A DNA stretch of 64,000 nt, taken from Acidobacteriaceae bacterium. GTDB lineage: Bacteria; Acidobacteriota; Terriglobia; Terriglobales; Acidobacteriaceae. The stretch spans positions 1 through 64,000 of the forward strand of contig JANXZM010000039.1 of assembly GCA_025355505.1 (NCBI GenBank), in the 5' to 3' direction. The position numbers were made by a program, and so were the translations under genes. Every line of letters starts with the position of its first letter. Positions within the stretch are counted from its first letter, which is position 1. This document shows, piece by piece, positions 7,616 through 16,128 of this stretch. The notes beneath the pieces were generated by a model. The model saw only the letters and a program-made list of their open reading frames with translations, was not told where the DNA came from and did no database searches.

Positions 7616-9160
7616 GTGAAACGGTTTGTTCGATGGCTTTTGCTTCTGCTGGTGGCAGGCTCTTTGCAAGCTGAACAGGCTCCGGCCACGGCCGTTTCCG
7701 ACAACATTTTCCTGTGGCTGGCGGGAGGAATTTCGAGCGCGCGGGTCCAGCGTCTGGCCCAAGCGCGGGACATATCTCTGAACTTTTCTCTGAACTCTGC
7801 CCGGACCCTTTCATGCCACGCCAGCACGCAATGCACCCGTGCCCTGCAAAAGGCGGGGGCTGACTCGGGCTTGATTCAAGGTCTCGGGGGTTTGAGTTCG
7901 GATCGAAACCCGGATCGAAATCCGGGCCAAAAGGCAGCCGCGACCGCCTCCTGTACCTGCTCTAGTCCGGCGGCACAGGTTGCCGCTCTGGTTCATGAAA
8001 AGAACTTCGACGCCGCCAAAGACAAAATTCGCGCCCTGCTTCACGACGATGCGGGCGATGCTTTGCCGAACAGTGCTTTGCTGCATTTTGTTCTCGGAAC
8101 CGTTCTGCGCCGCGAGGATCGGTTCGACGAAGCACTCGACGAATTTATGGAATCATCGCGCCGGATGCCCGGTTTTCCTGAAACGCACAGCCAACTTGCT
8201 TATCTTTTTTACCGGACAGACGATTCCGAAGATGCCCTGAAGGAAGCGCGCACCGCCCTCAGCATGGATTTCGCCAACGCCGAGGCCTACCGCTACCTCG
8301 GACTCGCCCTCTACGCCAATGGCCACTACGATGCCGCACTGCACGCCTTCGAGGAAGCGCTGGCTCGCGAACCCGCCGGCTCCCTCGCGAACGCGGACGT
8401 CTACTTCGACATGGGAATCACGCACCGCGATCAGGGCGACCTGCGCCGCGCCGCCCTCGCCTATCGCCACGCTCTCAGCCTGCGCCCCAACTTCTGGGAG
8501 GCGCACAGCAATCTCGGCGTCGTCCTGCACGATCAAGGCAAACTGGATGAGGCGATCGCGGAATACCGCTCCGCCAAGCGCCTCAAGCCTGAAGACGCCA
8601 GCGTCCGCAACAACCTGGGAAATACCCTTTGCGACAAGGAAGACTTCGATAACGCCATCACGGAGTTCACGGATCTCTATCGTCAGAGTCCGGAGTGGGA
8701 AGGCGGTCACAACTGTCTGGCCCGCGCTTACATGTCCAAGCGCGATTACCCATCGGCCATTCGCGAGTTAAAGGCCGCCATCGCCGCCAATCCCGCCGGA
8801 GCGGCTGAACATCGCGTCTTGGGGCAGGCCCTCCTGCTTTCGGGAAAAGATCAGGAAGCCGTGGACGTGCTGCACAAAGCCGTTGCGCTCAATCCCGAAT
8901 CCGGCCTGGCCCACCACTATCTCGGCACCGCGCTCGTAAATACCCAACAACTGGCTGAGGCTGAAAAAGAGTTTCGCGAAGCCCTCCGTCTCGAACCCAG
9001 CGCCCAGAATCACTATTCCCTCGCCGCCTGCCTGATGGCTCTTAACCAATACGAAGAGGCTCTCGGAGAACTCGAAATCGCATCTCGCATGGATCCCAGC
9101 CAGAACCTCTATCGGGCCCGCATGCAGGAAGTTATCCGGCTGATCACAAGTTCAAAGTAA
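7616..9160 (+). CDS. Secreted TPR-repeat protein
   Basis: The 514-residue protein starts at a GTG with GGAGG a few bases upstream. It has a signal peptide (L-L-L-L-L-V-A-G-S-L-Q-A) and then a segment with a C-H-A-S-T-Q-C pair and a C-T-C cluster. From about residue 120 to the end there are ten or more tetratricopeptide repeats (for example L-G-L-A-L-Y-A-N-G-H-Y-D-A-A-L-H-A-F). TPR arrays act as protein-binding scaffolds; the partner is unknown. The residue 35-65 segment may be a short secretin- or STN-like strand region, but this is not certain. Confidence 0.82.
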   Translation: MKRFVRWLLLLLVAGSLQAEQAPATAVSDNIFLWLAGGISSARVQRLAQARDISLNFSLNSARTLSCHASTQCTRALQKAGADSGLIQGLGGLSSDRNPDRNPGQKAAATASCTCSSPAAQVAALVHEKNFDAAKDKIRALLHDDAGDALPNSALLHFVLGTVLRREDRFDEALDEFMESSRRMPGFPETHSQLAYLFYRTDDSEDALKEARTALSMDFANAEAYRYLGLALYANGHYDAALHAFEEALAREPAGSLANADVYFDMGITHRDQGDLRRAALAYRHALSLRPNFWEAHSNLGVVLHDQGKLDEAIAEYRSAKRLKPEDASVRNNLGNTLCDKEDFDNAITEFTDLYRQSPEWEGGHNCLARAYMSKRDYPSAIRELKAAIAANPAGAAEHRVLGQALLLSGKDQEAVDVLHKAVALNPESGLAHHYLGTALVNTQQLAEAEKEFREALRLEPSAQNHYSLAACLMALNQYEEALGELEIASRMDPSQNLYRARMQEVIRLITSSK

Positions 9161-9180
9161 CTCACGTCTGATTTCTCCGC

Positions 9181-9241
9181 AGAGACGCGGATTGCCGCGT
9201 CTTCTGCCGCAGAGTGAGACGAGGCAAGCCCCGTCTCTACA
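9181..9241. repeat. Palindromic repeat, family C
   Basis: The inverted arms are AGAGACGCGGATTGCCGCGTC and GAGGCAAGCCCCGTCTCTAC. Better-preserved copies are at 46216-46279 and 54303-54379. It lies between the TPR gene and the zinc-ribbon gene. Confidence 0.75.
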
Positions 9242-9388
9242 TAGGGAAACCCCCAATTTTTCAGCAGCCAGTCGGGCATTACTTTTGTTATGCACTGACG
9301 TGCATCGCCTCCAGTCCTCAACAAACCTAGAATATGAGAGTAGAACGTGGCGTTCGCAGTGCCGCTGGGGCGATCGAGGAAAAGATCA

Positions 9389-10033
9389 ATGGAAAACAGC
9401 GCTACCAAGCAAGCTCGGGAAAAGTCCGTCAACCCTGCTGCACTATCCAGCCCAGAACAGCATAAACCGCATGGGGCCGCGCCCGAGATCGCATCGGTGC
9501 TGGAGAAAAAATCCATCGGCTACGGCCTGCCTTGTTCGCGCTGCCACGCCTACTATCCCGCTGACATGCACGTCTGTCCGATCTGCAAGTCGCCGGATCG
9601 TGTCTCGCCCACCGAACCGGTGGCGCATTCGATGAATTCTGCCGCGGCGAAGCCCGTAACCGGCGCACCCCTCGACGACGACCGCGCACGCCTGCTGAAA
9701 GAGCTCAAGTCACAGGCCTTCGCTTCCCACACTCAGATCAATACCGCAGCCACGTTCAGTTGTGTTCTCGAACATCAACACAGCGGGGCCACCGAACCGG
9801 CCGCGGTTTGCCATAGCTGCTACAGCGAGGCCCGCCAGCAGGCCGACCGCATGGAAGCCGCCCTGCACATCGACGCAAAAGAAGCCGCAAAAATTGTCTA
9901 TGAAGCGGTCTGGGCCGACACGTCCGATCCCAACTCCACCTACTTGAACGCCGCCAAATCTCTCCTGGCTGAGATGCAGAAACGCGCCGGTATGGTCTTC
10001 CTCCTCGGGGCGAATCAGCCACTGGCGCACTAG
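9389..10033 (+). CDS. Zinc-ribbon hypothetical protein
   Basis: With the ATG at 9389, preceded by GAGGAAA, the product is 214 residues. It contains a four-cysteine ribbon C-S-R-C-H-A-Y-Y-P-A-D-M-H-V-C-P-I-C-K near residue 47 and a second possible metal site (F-S-C, H-Q-H, C-H-S-C) near residues 120-145. The C-terminal third is predicted helical. I do not recognise a named family; a nucleic-acid or protein-binding cytoplasmic role is only a guess. It ends in a 4-nt overlap with a convergent short ORF. Confidence 0.65.
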   Translation: MENSATKQAREKSVNPAALSSPEQHKPHGAAPEIASVLEKKSIGYGLPCSRCHAYYPADMHVCPICKSPDRVSPTEPVAHSMNSAAAKPVTGAPLDDDRARLLKELKSQAFASHTQINTAATFSCVLEHQHSGATEPAAVCHSCYSEARQQADRMEAALHIDAKEAAKIVYEAVWADTSDPNSTYLNAAKSLLAEMQKRAGMVFLLGANQPLAH

Positions 10034-10329
10034 CCCCAGCGCTCCTCGTATTCATAGTTGCCAAACCCATTCGTCGTCGCCAATATTTTGGGACTTTCAT
10101 CCGGAAAGAACAACCTTGTCTGGCCGGGGACGCAGAGCTTAACCATGTGAACAAAATGGTGTTCGTAACAGTGTATTTGGCACCCGCACGCTGCCATGAT
10201 AGGGCTCGCTTGAACGTACTCTCGAACGTAGCGCTGGTAAAGCTCAGCCAGCGACGAATACGCGAGGCTCGTGATGGGTTGAGACGGCACCAACAGATTC
10301 GGAAAAAAATATATAATGCAAACCGTCAT
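10030..10329 (-). CDS. Small uncharacterised ORF
   Basis: A 99-codon frame opens with an ATG at 10329; further ATGs at 10338 and 10341 are possible. The codons read like real protein, with H-C-Y-E-H-H-F-V-H-M-V-K-L, L-F-F-P-D-E-S and a final Y-E-Y-E-E-R-W-G. I do not recognise the family; the His/Lys-rich centre loosely recalls small nuclease-type domains, which is a guess. There is no clear ribosome-binding site and the upstream DNA is low-complexity (CACCA/CATCA-rich), so it may be a truncated remnant. Confidence 0.4.
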   Translation of the reverse strand: MTVCIIYFFPNLLVPSQPITSLAYSSLAELYQRYVREYVQASPIMAACGCQIHCYEHHFVHMVKLCVPGQTRLFFPDESPKILATTNGFGNYEYEERWG

Positions 10330-10518
10330 CCGCACCATCATCGAACACCAAGCGCATCACCAGTGCAGCGCCGACCGTCGGCAACACCGCCAGAACGAGC
10401 ACCAGTGACAGCATCATCACCAGCATGATGACCAGCACCGGGATGACACCAGAATCGGACGTAAAGCGGTTTGCAACTTTCGAGCCCGTTTAACATCTTA
10501 ATTGTTGGAGATACCAAC

Positions 10519-10929
10519 ATGACCGAAAAACTCACCGAGAAGATCACCAAGACCGACGCCGAGTGGCAGCAGCAGCTCACGCCTGAGCAGTATCAGGTGG
10601 CTCGCGCCTGCGGCACCGAGCGCGCTTTTACCGGCCAGTACTGGAACAAGCACGACGACGGGACGTACCATTGCGTCTGCTGTGGCACGCTGCTTTTTGG
10701 TTCGGAAGCAAAGTTTGATTCAGGAACCGGATGGCCGAGTTTCTTTGCCGCCGCCGACCACAAGAACATCGCCGAACACACCGACAGCAGTTATGGCATG
10801 GCTCGCACCGAGGCGCGCTGTGCCAGGTGCGATGCGCATTTGGGCCACGTGTTTCCGGATGGTCCGGGGCCGACCGGGCTGCGCTATTGTATGAACTCCG
10901 CATCCCTCGACTTTAAGCCGAAAAAGTAA
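10519..10929 (+). CDS. msrB: Peptide-methionine (R)-S-oxide reductase
   Basis: The 136-residue protein is a full MsrB. It has structural zinc cysteines C52-V-C-C55 and C101-A-R-C104, the G-T-G-W-P-S-F motif, [10 protein letters not shown], and the catalytic Cys124 in R-Y-C-M-N-S. It reduces methionine-R-sulfoxide in damaged proteins using thioredoxin. The open frame extends back to 10471, but the ATG at 10519 with GGAG about nine nt upstream gives the standard start. There is no signal peptide, so it is cytoplasmic. It stands alone in a non-operon setting. Confidence 0.95.
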   Translation: MTEKLTEKITKTDAEWQQQLTPEQYQVARACGTERAFTGQYWNKHDDGTYHCVCCGTLLFGSEAKFDSGTGWPSFFAAADHKNIAEHTDSSYGMARTEARCARCDAHLGHVFPDGPGPTGLRYCMNSASLDFKPKK

Positions 10930-10967
10930 GCGGCCCAGCGGCAAGCAATCCCACGGAAAAGAGAAAA

Positions 10968-11006
10968 CGATGGAGCGGCGGGCGTCCTCGCCCGTCCCTC
11001 CATCGT
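10968..11006. repeat. Palindromic repeat, family B (short copy)
   Basis: CGATGGAGCGGCGGGCGTCC and its near-complement form a compact hairpin between the convergent msrB and bactofilin genes. The position would suit a bidirectional terminator, but no T-run follows. Confidence 0.6.
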
Positions 11007-11044
11007 TATTCTTGAATTCCGACTTCGAATTCAACCTCGCAAAA

Positions 11045-11533
11045 TTATGCGTTGCCCGCGGTGGCGGCCATCGCCTTGGGCGGTTCCGGCTTATTCTGCG
11101 CCTGCACCTGCGTTTTCTGATCTTTCTTTTCGAGGTTGCGCACTTCCACACCACCCTTGAGGATCGCCCCTTCCTCGACGCTGATGCGATGTGTGATCAC
11201 GTCGCCCGAGAGCACGCCTTCGCTGCGAATGTCCAGCCGGTCCGCGCACTCGACGTTGCCCTGCACCTTGCCCATAATTACGACTTCTTTGGCGGTGATG
11301 TTCGCCGCGACGTTTCCGTTGCGGCCGATGGTGACGCGATTGTCGGGAAAGTTAATGGAGCCTTCGACGCGTCCGTCAATAAAAAGCGCTTCCGCACCCG
11401 TCACTTCACCCTTAATAACGAGCGACCGTCCGATGTTGGCCTGATCCATGGGTGAGGTGGCCAGCTTGACCGGAGTGTAACTATTGGTGGGGGCTGCGTT
11501 TGGAGAGTACTTCGGTTCCGGAGACTGCAACAT
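11045..11533 (-). CDS. Bactofilin (polymer-forming cytoskeletal protein)
   Basis: The 162-residue protein has a disordered N-terminus with P-x-P stretches. A central region of about 100 residues follows, with regularly spaced short strands (I-G-R-S-L-V-I-K-G-E-V-T-G, L-F-I-D-G-R-V-E-G-S-I, V-V-I-M-G-K-V-Q-G-N-V) typical of the right-handed beta-helix of bactofilins (DUF583). The tail is K/Q/P-rich. Bactofilins polymerise without nucleotide and organise cell shape or membrane-bound machines. No LytM-type peptidase, the frequent partner, is next to it. ATG start at 11533. Confidence 0.88.
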   Translation of the reverse strand: MLQSPEPKYSPNAAPTNSYTPVKLATSPMDQANIGRSLVIKGEVTGAEALFIDGRVEGSINFPDNRVTIGRNGNVAANITAKEVVIMGKVQGNVECADRLDIRSEGVLSGDVITHRISVEEGAILKGGVEVRNLEKKDQKTQVQAQNKPEPPKAMAATAGNA

Positions 11534-11738
11534 GAATGAACCTCACTTGAGATCCGCACCCACAGCGGGAGTTGGCCCTGCGGTTGCGGTCGATGGGCTT
11601 CTAACGGCAAGAAGAGAATGGCACGAAAGGACGGGGTTACGACAGGTTACCGAAGTGTGTGTACGTTGGCTCGCCTTTGATGGTGCAAGCTCAGGACGGA
11701 ATCTACCACCCTTCATTCTTCATTTTCCGATTCGTCCA

Positions 11739-11981
11739 GTGTTGCAGTTGCTCGAACAGAGCGGGTTCGACCACGACAAATCGCAGGCCCGCTCTTCCTC
11801 CAGCGAGGGCCCCTACCAGCCGGCCTTTCGCCTGCATCACGGTTTCGACCGCATGGCCACCCAGCCCACCGTCGGCCCGGTCTCACCCGCCAACAAATTC
11901 TGGCTCAGCCGCCGGCTCAAAGCCAAACCCTATCGCCCCGAAGCACCGATCGCAAAAGCTCAAACCGCCACGATGGACTAA
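11739..11981 (+). CDS. Small hypothetical protein
   Basis: The frame ending at the TAA at 11979-11981 has clear coding character in its last 60 codons (strong G/C at third positions; F-R-L-H-H-G-F-D-R-M-A, N-K-F-W-L-S-R-R-L-K-A-K-P-Y-R). It continues upstream to 11484, overlapping the bactofilin start, but the 5' part looks non-coding. The GTG at 11739 gives about 80 residues and is only the most plausible start, without a good ribosome-binding site. I do not recognise the family. Confidence 0.4.
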   Translation: MLQLLEQSGFDHDKSQARSSSSEGPYQPAFRLHHGFDRMATQPTVGPVSPANKFWLSRRLKAKPYRPEAPIAKAQTATMD

Positions 11982-11988
11982 CGACTGA

Positions 11989-13116
11989 CTACCTAACGAT
12001 TGGCTGGCGCTTCGGGAAATACAAGTCAACCACGCCTTCGGCCAGAACGGATGCGTCAACCTCGGCGCGATTCGACAGGACAATCACGGTGAGACGGTCA
12101 TCGGGAAAGCGCTGAATGGCGCTCCGAAATCCTACCGTCTCGCCGTAATGAGCATAGCGGCGATGCCCACGGTACGGATTGAGAAACCATCCAAAGCCGT
12201 AGAGCGGCGCAACGCTGCCGTCCGATTGCTGCAAAGGCGCGCCGTTCGCCGGAGTCAATGCCGGCTCCATTTCTTTCGCGCTGAGCAGCGTGTGACCGGC
12301 CAGTGCGCGGTCCCATTTCTCAAGGTCGTCGAGCGACGTGTAAACGCCGCCGTCGCCGAGGGTGGCCGAGGTCGAACTCTGATCCGTCTCGCTCCATCCA
12401 TCCGCTGTTCTGGTGTGCCCGTAGGCGCGACGCGCCACTTCGTTCCTGCCCTTCTCGTACGCAATCGTGCCGGTCATCCCCAGCACCGCGAAAATTCGCC
12501 GGCGCAGAAAGTCCCCAAAGCTCATCCCCGACCGTTTCTCCACCACCATGGCCAGCACCACATAACCCGAATTGCTGTATTCCCAGCGCGTGCCGGGCGT
12601 GAACTTCGTGCCCGTCTGCTGCTTCAGCAAGTCCAGTACACCGGCGTCCCTGATCTGTGGGATTTTGTCATCGGATATTCCCGCATACTGCTTTGCCATG
12701 ATGTCTTCGTAATCGACCAGGCCAGAGGTGTGGTTCAACAACTGGCGGATTGTGATCGCCTTGCCATAAGCGGGGAAGTCTCGGAAAACGTCGGTGAGAC
12801 GGTCTTCATAGTGCAGCTTGCCATCGTGAACCAGCAGCATCGCTGCCGTGGCGGTGAATTGCTTCGTGAGTGATGCCAGTCGAAAGTTCGTTTCCGGACC
12901 AATCTTCTGCAACGTTCGCAAATCGGCGACGCCATAGCCTTTCTGGAATACCGGCCGGGCGTCCTTGATCACCAGCACCGCGCAAGCGGGGTCGCGCGAG
13001 CTGACAAATTTCGAGAACAATCCGTCAATCGCCGCGGCTGAGATCTGAGCAGGCGCGGCGCTGGACCATGAGAGAAGTATCATTAGAACCACGAAGTCGC
13101 CGATGAGAAGACGCAT
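11989..13116 (-). CDS. Secreted serine hydrolase of the beta-lactamase (class C/DD-peptidase) family
   Basis: The 375-residue protein has a signal peptide (F-V-V-L-M-I-L-L-S-W-S-S-A-A-P-A). It carries the active-site S82-L-T-K85, the Y180-S-N182 motif and a late H-Y-G-E-T-V-G-F loop that replaces the K-T-G. This is the pattern of esterase/D-aminopeptidase/penicillin-binding-like hydrolases of Pfam Beta-lactamase, so antibiotic resistance should not be assumed. The ATG at 13116 overlaps the TGA of the upstream metallo-beta-lactamase/rhodanese gene by one base (TGATG), so translation is probably coupled. A longer frame to 13167 would hide the signal peptide. Confidence 0.87.
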   Translation of the reverse strand: MRLLIGDFVVLMILLSWSSAAPAQISAAAIDGLFSKFVSSRDPACAVLVIKDARPVFQKGYGVADLRTLQKIGPETNFRLASLTKQFTATAAMLLVHDGKLHYEDRLTDVFRDFPAYGKAITIRQLLNHTSGLVDYEDIMAKQYAGISDDKIPQIRDAGVLDLLKQQTGTKFTPGTRWEYSNSGYVVLAMVVEKRSGMSFGDFLRRRIFAVLGMTGTIAYEKGRNEVARRAYGHTRTADGWSETDQSSTSATLGDGGVYTSLDDLEKWDRALAGHTLLSAKEMEPALTPANGAPLQQSDGSVAPLYGFGWFLNPYRGHRRYAHYGETVGFRSAIQRFPDDRLTVIVLSNRAEVDASVLAEGVVDLYFPKRQPIVR

Positions 13117-14531
13117 CACACCTTCGCCAGTTGCTCCGCAACTTCCGGAAGCCCCGCGGCGTGCCAAGCGTCGAAGCCTCCCGCCACGTTGATCGCGTTG
13201 CGATGGCCGGCGCGCTCCAGTAAACTACACGCAATCATGCTGCGGTATCCACTCTTGCAATGAACCGCAACCGGGCGCTCATCATCTGTTACGGGCAGAC
13301 CGTGCGGGAACGTATCCAGCGCCCGGCACTGCACTTCGGCAATGTGCCCCGCTTGCCATTCGCCTTCGCGACGCACGTCCAGAACATCCGCCGCGCGCAA
13401 GTTTCCCGAGCGCATTTTCTGGTTCAGTTCCTGAACGGAAATTTGTTCCGTCTTCACCACCGGCAAGCCGGCCTTCTGCCAGGCCGCCACGCCGCCAACC
13501 AGATATCCACGCAGATCTTCGATGCCCACACGAGCGAGCCGCAGCCGGGCTTCCTCAATCTGCGCGTCGGTTTCGCCGATCAGAACCGGCTTTGAGTGAA
13601 TGCCAAGAATCCCGCCCGCCCACGACGCGAATTGTCCCGAGAGCGCGATGCCGATCGACCCCGGCACGTGTCCCGCCGCGAACTCGTCGCCCGAACGAAC
13701 GTCAAGCACGTTCGCATTCTGCTGCAACAGCGCCTGCACCTCCGCCGGAGAAAGTCCCGGCAGCGGCGGCAATTCCGTCAACGCCGCCGCACCCGACCGA
13801 TTGATCTCGGCATCCTCCAGAAAATAGTCGGGACGAACCGGAAGGTTGGTGGTCAACTGCGAAATAAATTCTTCCCGGCTCGCAATCTGCAGCGCATAGT
13901 TCGTAAGGCGCTCGGTCCCTATTGTCGATGACCGCTCGGCTCGCATAGCGCGTCCGCAGAGCGATCCCGCCCCGTGCGCGGGATACACCATCGTTGCATC
14001 AGGCAGCGCCAGCAGCTTCTGGTGCAGACTGTCGTAAAGCAATCCCGCAAGCTCCTGCGGCGTGTGCGTGCGCGAAAGATCCGGGCGTCCCACATCGCCA
14101 ATAAACAACGTATCGCCGGTCAGCACCGCCAAGGGCTGCACTGATTTATCTGGAGATGATTTGCTTTCATCGCTAATCACCAGGCAGACGCTCTCGGGCG
14201 TGTGGCCCGGGGTCTCCAGCGCCCGAATTCGCACCGCTCCCATCTTTACCTCAAAGCCGTCGGTCAGTGGCACATGCGCAAATTTGGCATTGGCCTGCGC
14301 TCCGATGTAGATCTTCCCGCCCGTGCGCGCCGCCAGCTCTTTGTGTCCGGAAACAAAATCGGCATGCAGATGAGTTTCGAATATGTGCCGTATTTTAAGA
14401 TTCTGCTCCTCGGCCGCCTTCAGATAGATGTCCACATCGCGCTGCGGATCCACCACCGCCGCCTCCCCTTCCGATCCGATCATGTAAGAAGCATGGGCCA
14501 GGCAGGTTAAATAGAAATGTTCGAAATACAT
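13116..14531 (-). CDS. Metallo-beta-lactamase fold protein with two rhodanese domains
   Basis: Residues 1-230 form an MBL domain of the persulfide-dioxygenase/glyoxalase II type, with T-H-L-H-A-D-F-V-S-G, P-G-H-T-P-E-S, G-D-T-L-F-I-G-D-V-G-R-P-D and Y-P-A-H-G-A-G-S. Two rhodanese domains follow. The first (about 265-350) has I-G-E-T-D where the catalytic cysteine should be and is probably structural. The second (about 375-471) has the active loop H-C425-K-S-G-Y-R-S. Such fusions act in persulfide and sulfide oxidation or sulfur transfer. It is 471 residues, probably cytoplasmic, and is followed with a 1-nt overlap by a serine hydrolase. Confidence 0.88.
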   Translation of the reverse strand: MYFEHFYLTCLAHASYMIGSEGEAAVVDPQRDVDIYLKAAEEQNLKIRHIFETHLHADFVSGHKELAARTGGKIYIGAQANAKFAHVPLTDGFEVKMGAVRIRALETPGHTPESVCLVISDESKSSPDKSVQPLAVLTGDTLFIGDVGRPDLSRTHTPQELAGLLYDSLHQKLLALPDATMVYPAHGAGSLCGRAMRAERSSTIGTERLTNYALQIASREEFISQLTTNLPVRPDYFLEDAEINRSGAAALTELPPLPGLSPAEVQALLQQNANVLDVRSGDEFAAGHVPGSIGIALSGQFASWAGGILGIHSKPVLIGETDAQIEEARLRLARVGIEDLRGYLVGGVAAWQKAGLPVVKTEQISVQELNQKMRSGNLRAADVLDVRREGEWQAGHIAEVQCRALDTFPHGLPVTDDERPVAVHCKSGYRSMIACSLLERAGHRNAINVAGGFDAWHAAGLPEVAEQLAKV

Positions 14532-14982
14532 ATCGTGACTCCGAGCCGGATACAGCTTCCGGTGGTTTTTAGATTATCCCATGCAGAAGTACGACTCCAG
14601 ACCTGGGCCCGCATCCAGAAGTTTTTGCACGAAGCTCACCCGATCATGAAAGAAATATCCTGCCAATTTTCTCGCCCGAGAGTTCCGCGAAGATTCCACA
14701 CGCCGGCACCGACCTGCCGCTTTGTGCCCCGCCCCTCGGCCCCTTCGACCCTTCTTCCCAACCTATTGACCGGATTATGGTTAAGACCGCACCGTCTGCG
14801 TACTCCTTTTGTAACTTGGAATTGCACCCAATAACGGCCTACAGTCAAATGGGTCGCGCTTTTGCGGTTTTCGGCCCCCGGCGTGCACCGAAGTATTTGA
14901 AAGTTCCGATATTCACAGGGCGTCTGAAATACGATTTACGAACCGGGCGCAAGTAATTAAAGAAGAAATAGAAGAAGAAAAA
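14532..14982. other. Intergenic region without a recognised gene
   Basis: This 450-bp region lies between the divergent MBL/rhodanese and VWA genes and should carry both promoters. Short frames on both strands lack coding character. The last 40 bases are A-rich (AAGAAGAAATAGAAGAAGAA) directly before the VWA start codon and probably serve as its leader. Confidence 0.6.
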
Positions 14983-16017
14983 ATGACGAAGCGCAGCAAA
15001 TTCGGGTTGGCGCCAAGCGGATTCACGCTCCTCGTATTCGCCATCGCCGCCGTTCCTGTTCTGTCCGTTCTTGGTCTGTCCGTTTCCGCATGCGCCCAAA
15101 CCAATCCTTACGTCATGGCCGCTTCCACTGTTGCGGTGGACTCGAGCAGCGCCGCCACCATCAACGATGCCGACGATACTATCCTCACCATCAAGAAACG
15201 CGTCGATGAAGTTAACGTGATCTTCATCGCCACCGATCGCCGCGGCAAATTTGTCCGCAATTTAAACCAGACCGATTTCTCTATTTTCGACGACCACAAG
15301 CCCGTGCAGTCCATCCTCAACTTCCACCGCGAGACCGACCTGCCTATCGAACTCGGCCTGCTCGTGGACGTGAGCGGTTCGGTGCAGGGCCGCTTTCGAT
15401 TTGAAAAAGATGCAGCCACCGGATTTCTGCAGCACATCATCCGTCCCGGTTATGACCGCGCGTTCGTCGTAGGCTTCAACAAAGAGAGCCGCCTCACCCA
15501 GGATTTCACCGACAAAGTGCCATTACTCGCCGCCGGCGTGCAGCACCTCAGCAATGGCGGCGGCACCGCACTCTATGACGCAATTTACAAAGCGTGCAAG
15601 GAAAAACTGCTGCGCGAACATTCCGACCATCCCATTCGCAAAGCCCTCGTCATCCTCAGCGACGGTGAAGACAATCAGAGCGAATACACGCGCACCCAGG
15701 CCATCGAAATGGCGCAGCGCGCCGAAGTTCTTGTTTATGCCATCTCTACGGACGACAGCGGCCTGATTCTGCGCGGCGACCGAGTTCTCGAAGACCTCGC
15801 TTCCGCCACCGGCGGTCGCGCCTTCTTTCCCTACAAGATGAAAGACATCACGCACTCCTTCGCCGCCATTGAAGACGAATTGCGCAGCCAGTACGCCGTC
15901 TCCTACAAGCCCTCCGACTTCGACGCCGACGGACGCTACCGCTCGATCCAGATCACTGCCTTGAAAAAAGACCTGCAAGTCCGCGCTCGCCGCGGTTACT
16001 ACGCTCCTCGGCAATAG
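14983..16017 (+). CDS. Secreted VWA-domain protein of the acidobacterial type
   Basis: The 344-residue protein has an N-terminal signal or anchor (F-T-L-L-V-F-A-I-A-A-V-P-V-L-S-V-L) and a strand-rich segment with I-F-D-D-H-K-P-V-Q. A von Willebrand A domain from about residue 120 carries the metal site D129-V-S-G-S133, the T-A-L-Y-D-A-I loop and L-S-D-G-E-D-N. The arrangement and the ending R-R-G-Y-Y-A-P matches what I recall as the VWFA-related Acidobacterial domain (TIGR03436), abundant in that phylum and of unknown function. It is followed on the same strand by lemA and a DUF2207 gene. Confidence 0.88.
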   Translation: MTKRSKFGLAPSGFTLLVFAIAAVPVLSVLGLSVSACAQTNPYVMAASTVAVDSSSAATINDADDTILTIKKRVDEVNVIFIATDRRGKFVRNLNQTDFSIFDDHKPVQSILNFHRETDLPIELGLLVDVSGSVQGRFRFEKDAATGFLQHIIRPGYDRAFVVGFNKESRLTQDFTDKVPLLAAGVQHLSNGGGTALYDAIYKACKEKLLREHSDHPIRKALVILSDGEDNQSEYTRTQAIEMAQRAEVLVYAISTDDSGLILRGDRVLEDLASATGGRAFFPYKMKDITHSFAAIEDELRSQYAVSYKPSDFDADGRYRSIQITALKKDLQVRARRGYYAPRQ

Positions 16018-16037
16018 TGCAAGGTTTCTAAGCTTGC

Positions 16038-16072
16038 AAAGTTTCAAGGTTGCTCCAAGTCCTTGAAACTTT
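16038..16072 (+). terminator. Perfect 12-bp inverted repeat after the VWA gene
   Basis: AAAGTTTCAAGG and CCTTGAAACTTT pair exactly across an 11-nt loop, 20 nt after the VWA stop codon. No T-run follows, so it may be a weak terminator, an RNA-processing hairpin or another small palindromic repeat. Confidence 0.45.
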
Positions 16073-16128
16073 CAAACTTGGCCTTTCTGTGCTAACGTCC
16101 CCTTGAATCCGCATCGAGGAGGAACTGC

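Noticed and set aside
10244-10470. Small ORFs in CACCA/CATCA-rich DNA
   Set aside because: Low-complexity sequence opens frames by composition; no start signals or recognisable protein features.
11989-13116. Serine hydrolase as an antibiotic beta-lactamase
   Set aside because: The SxxK/YxN/HxG pattern is shared by esterases and peptidases of the same family; nothing points to resistance.
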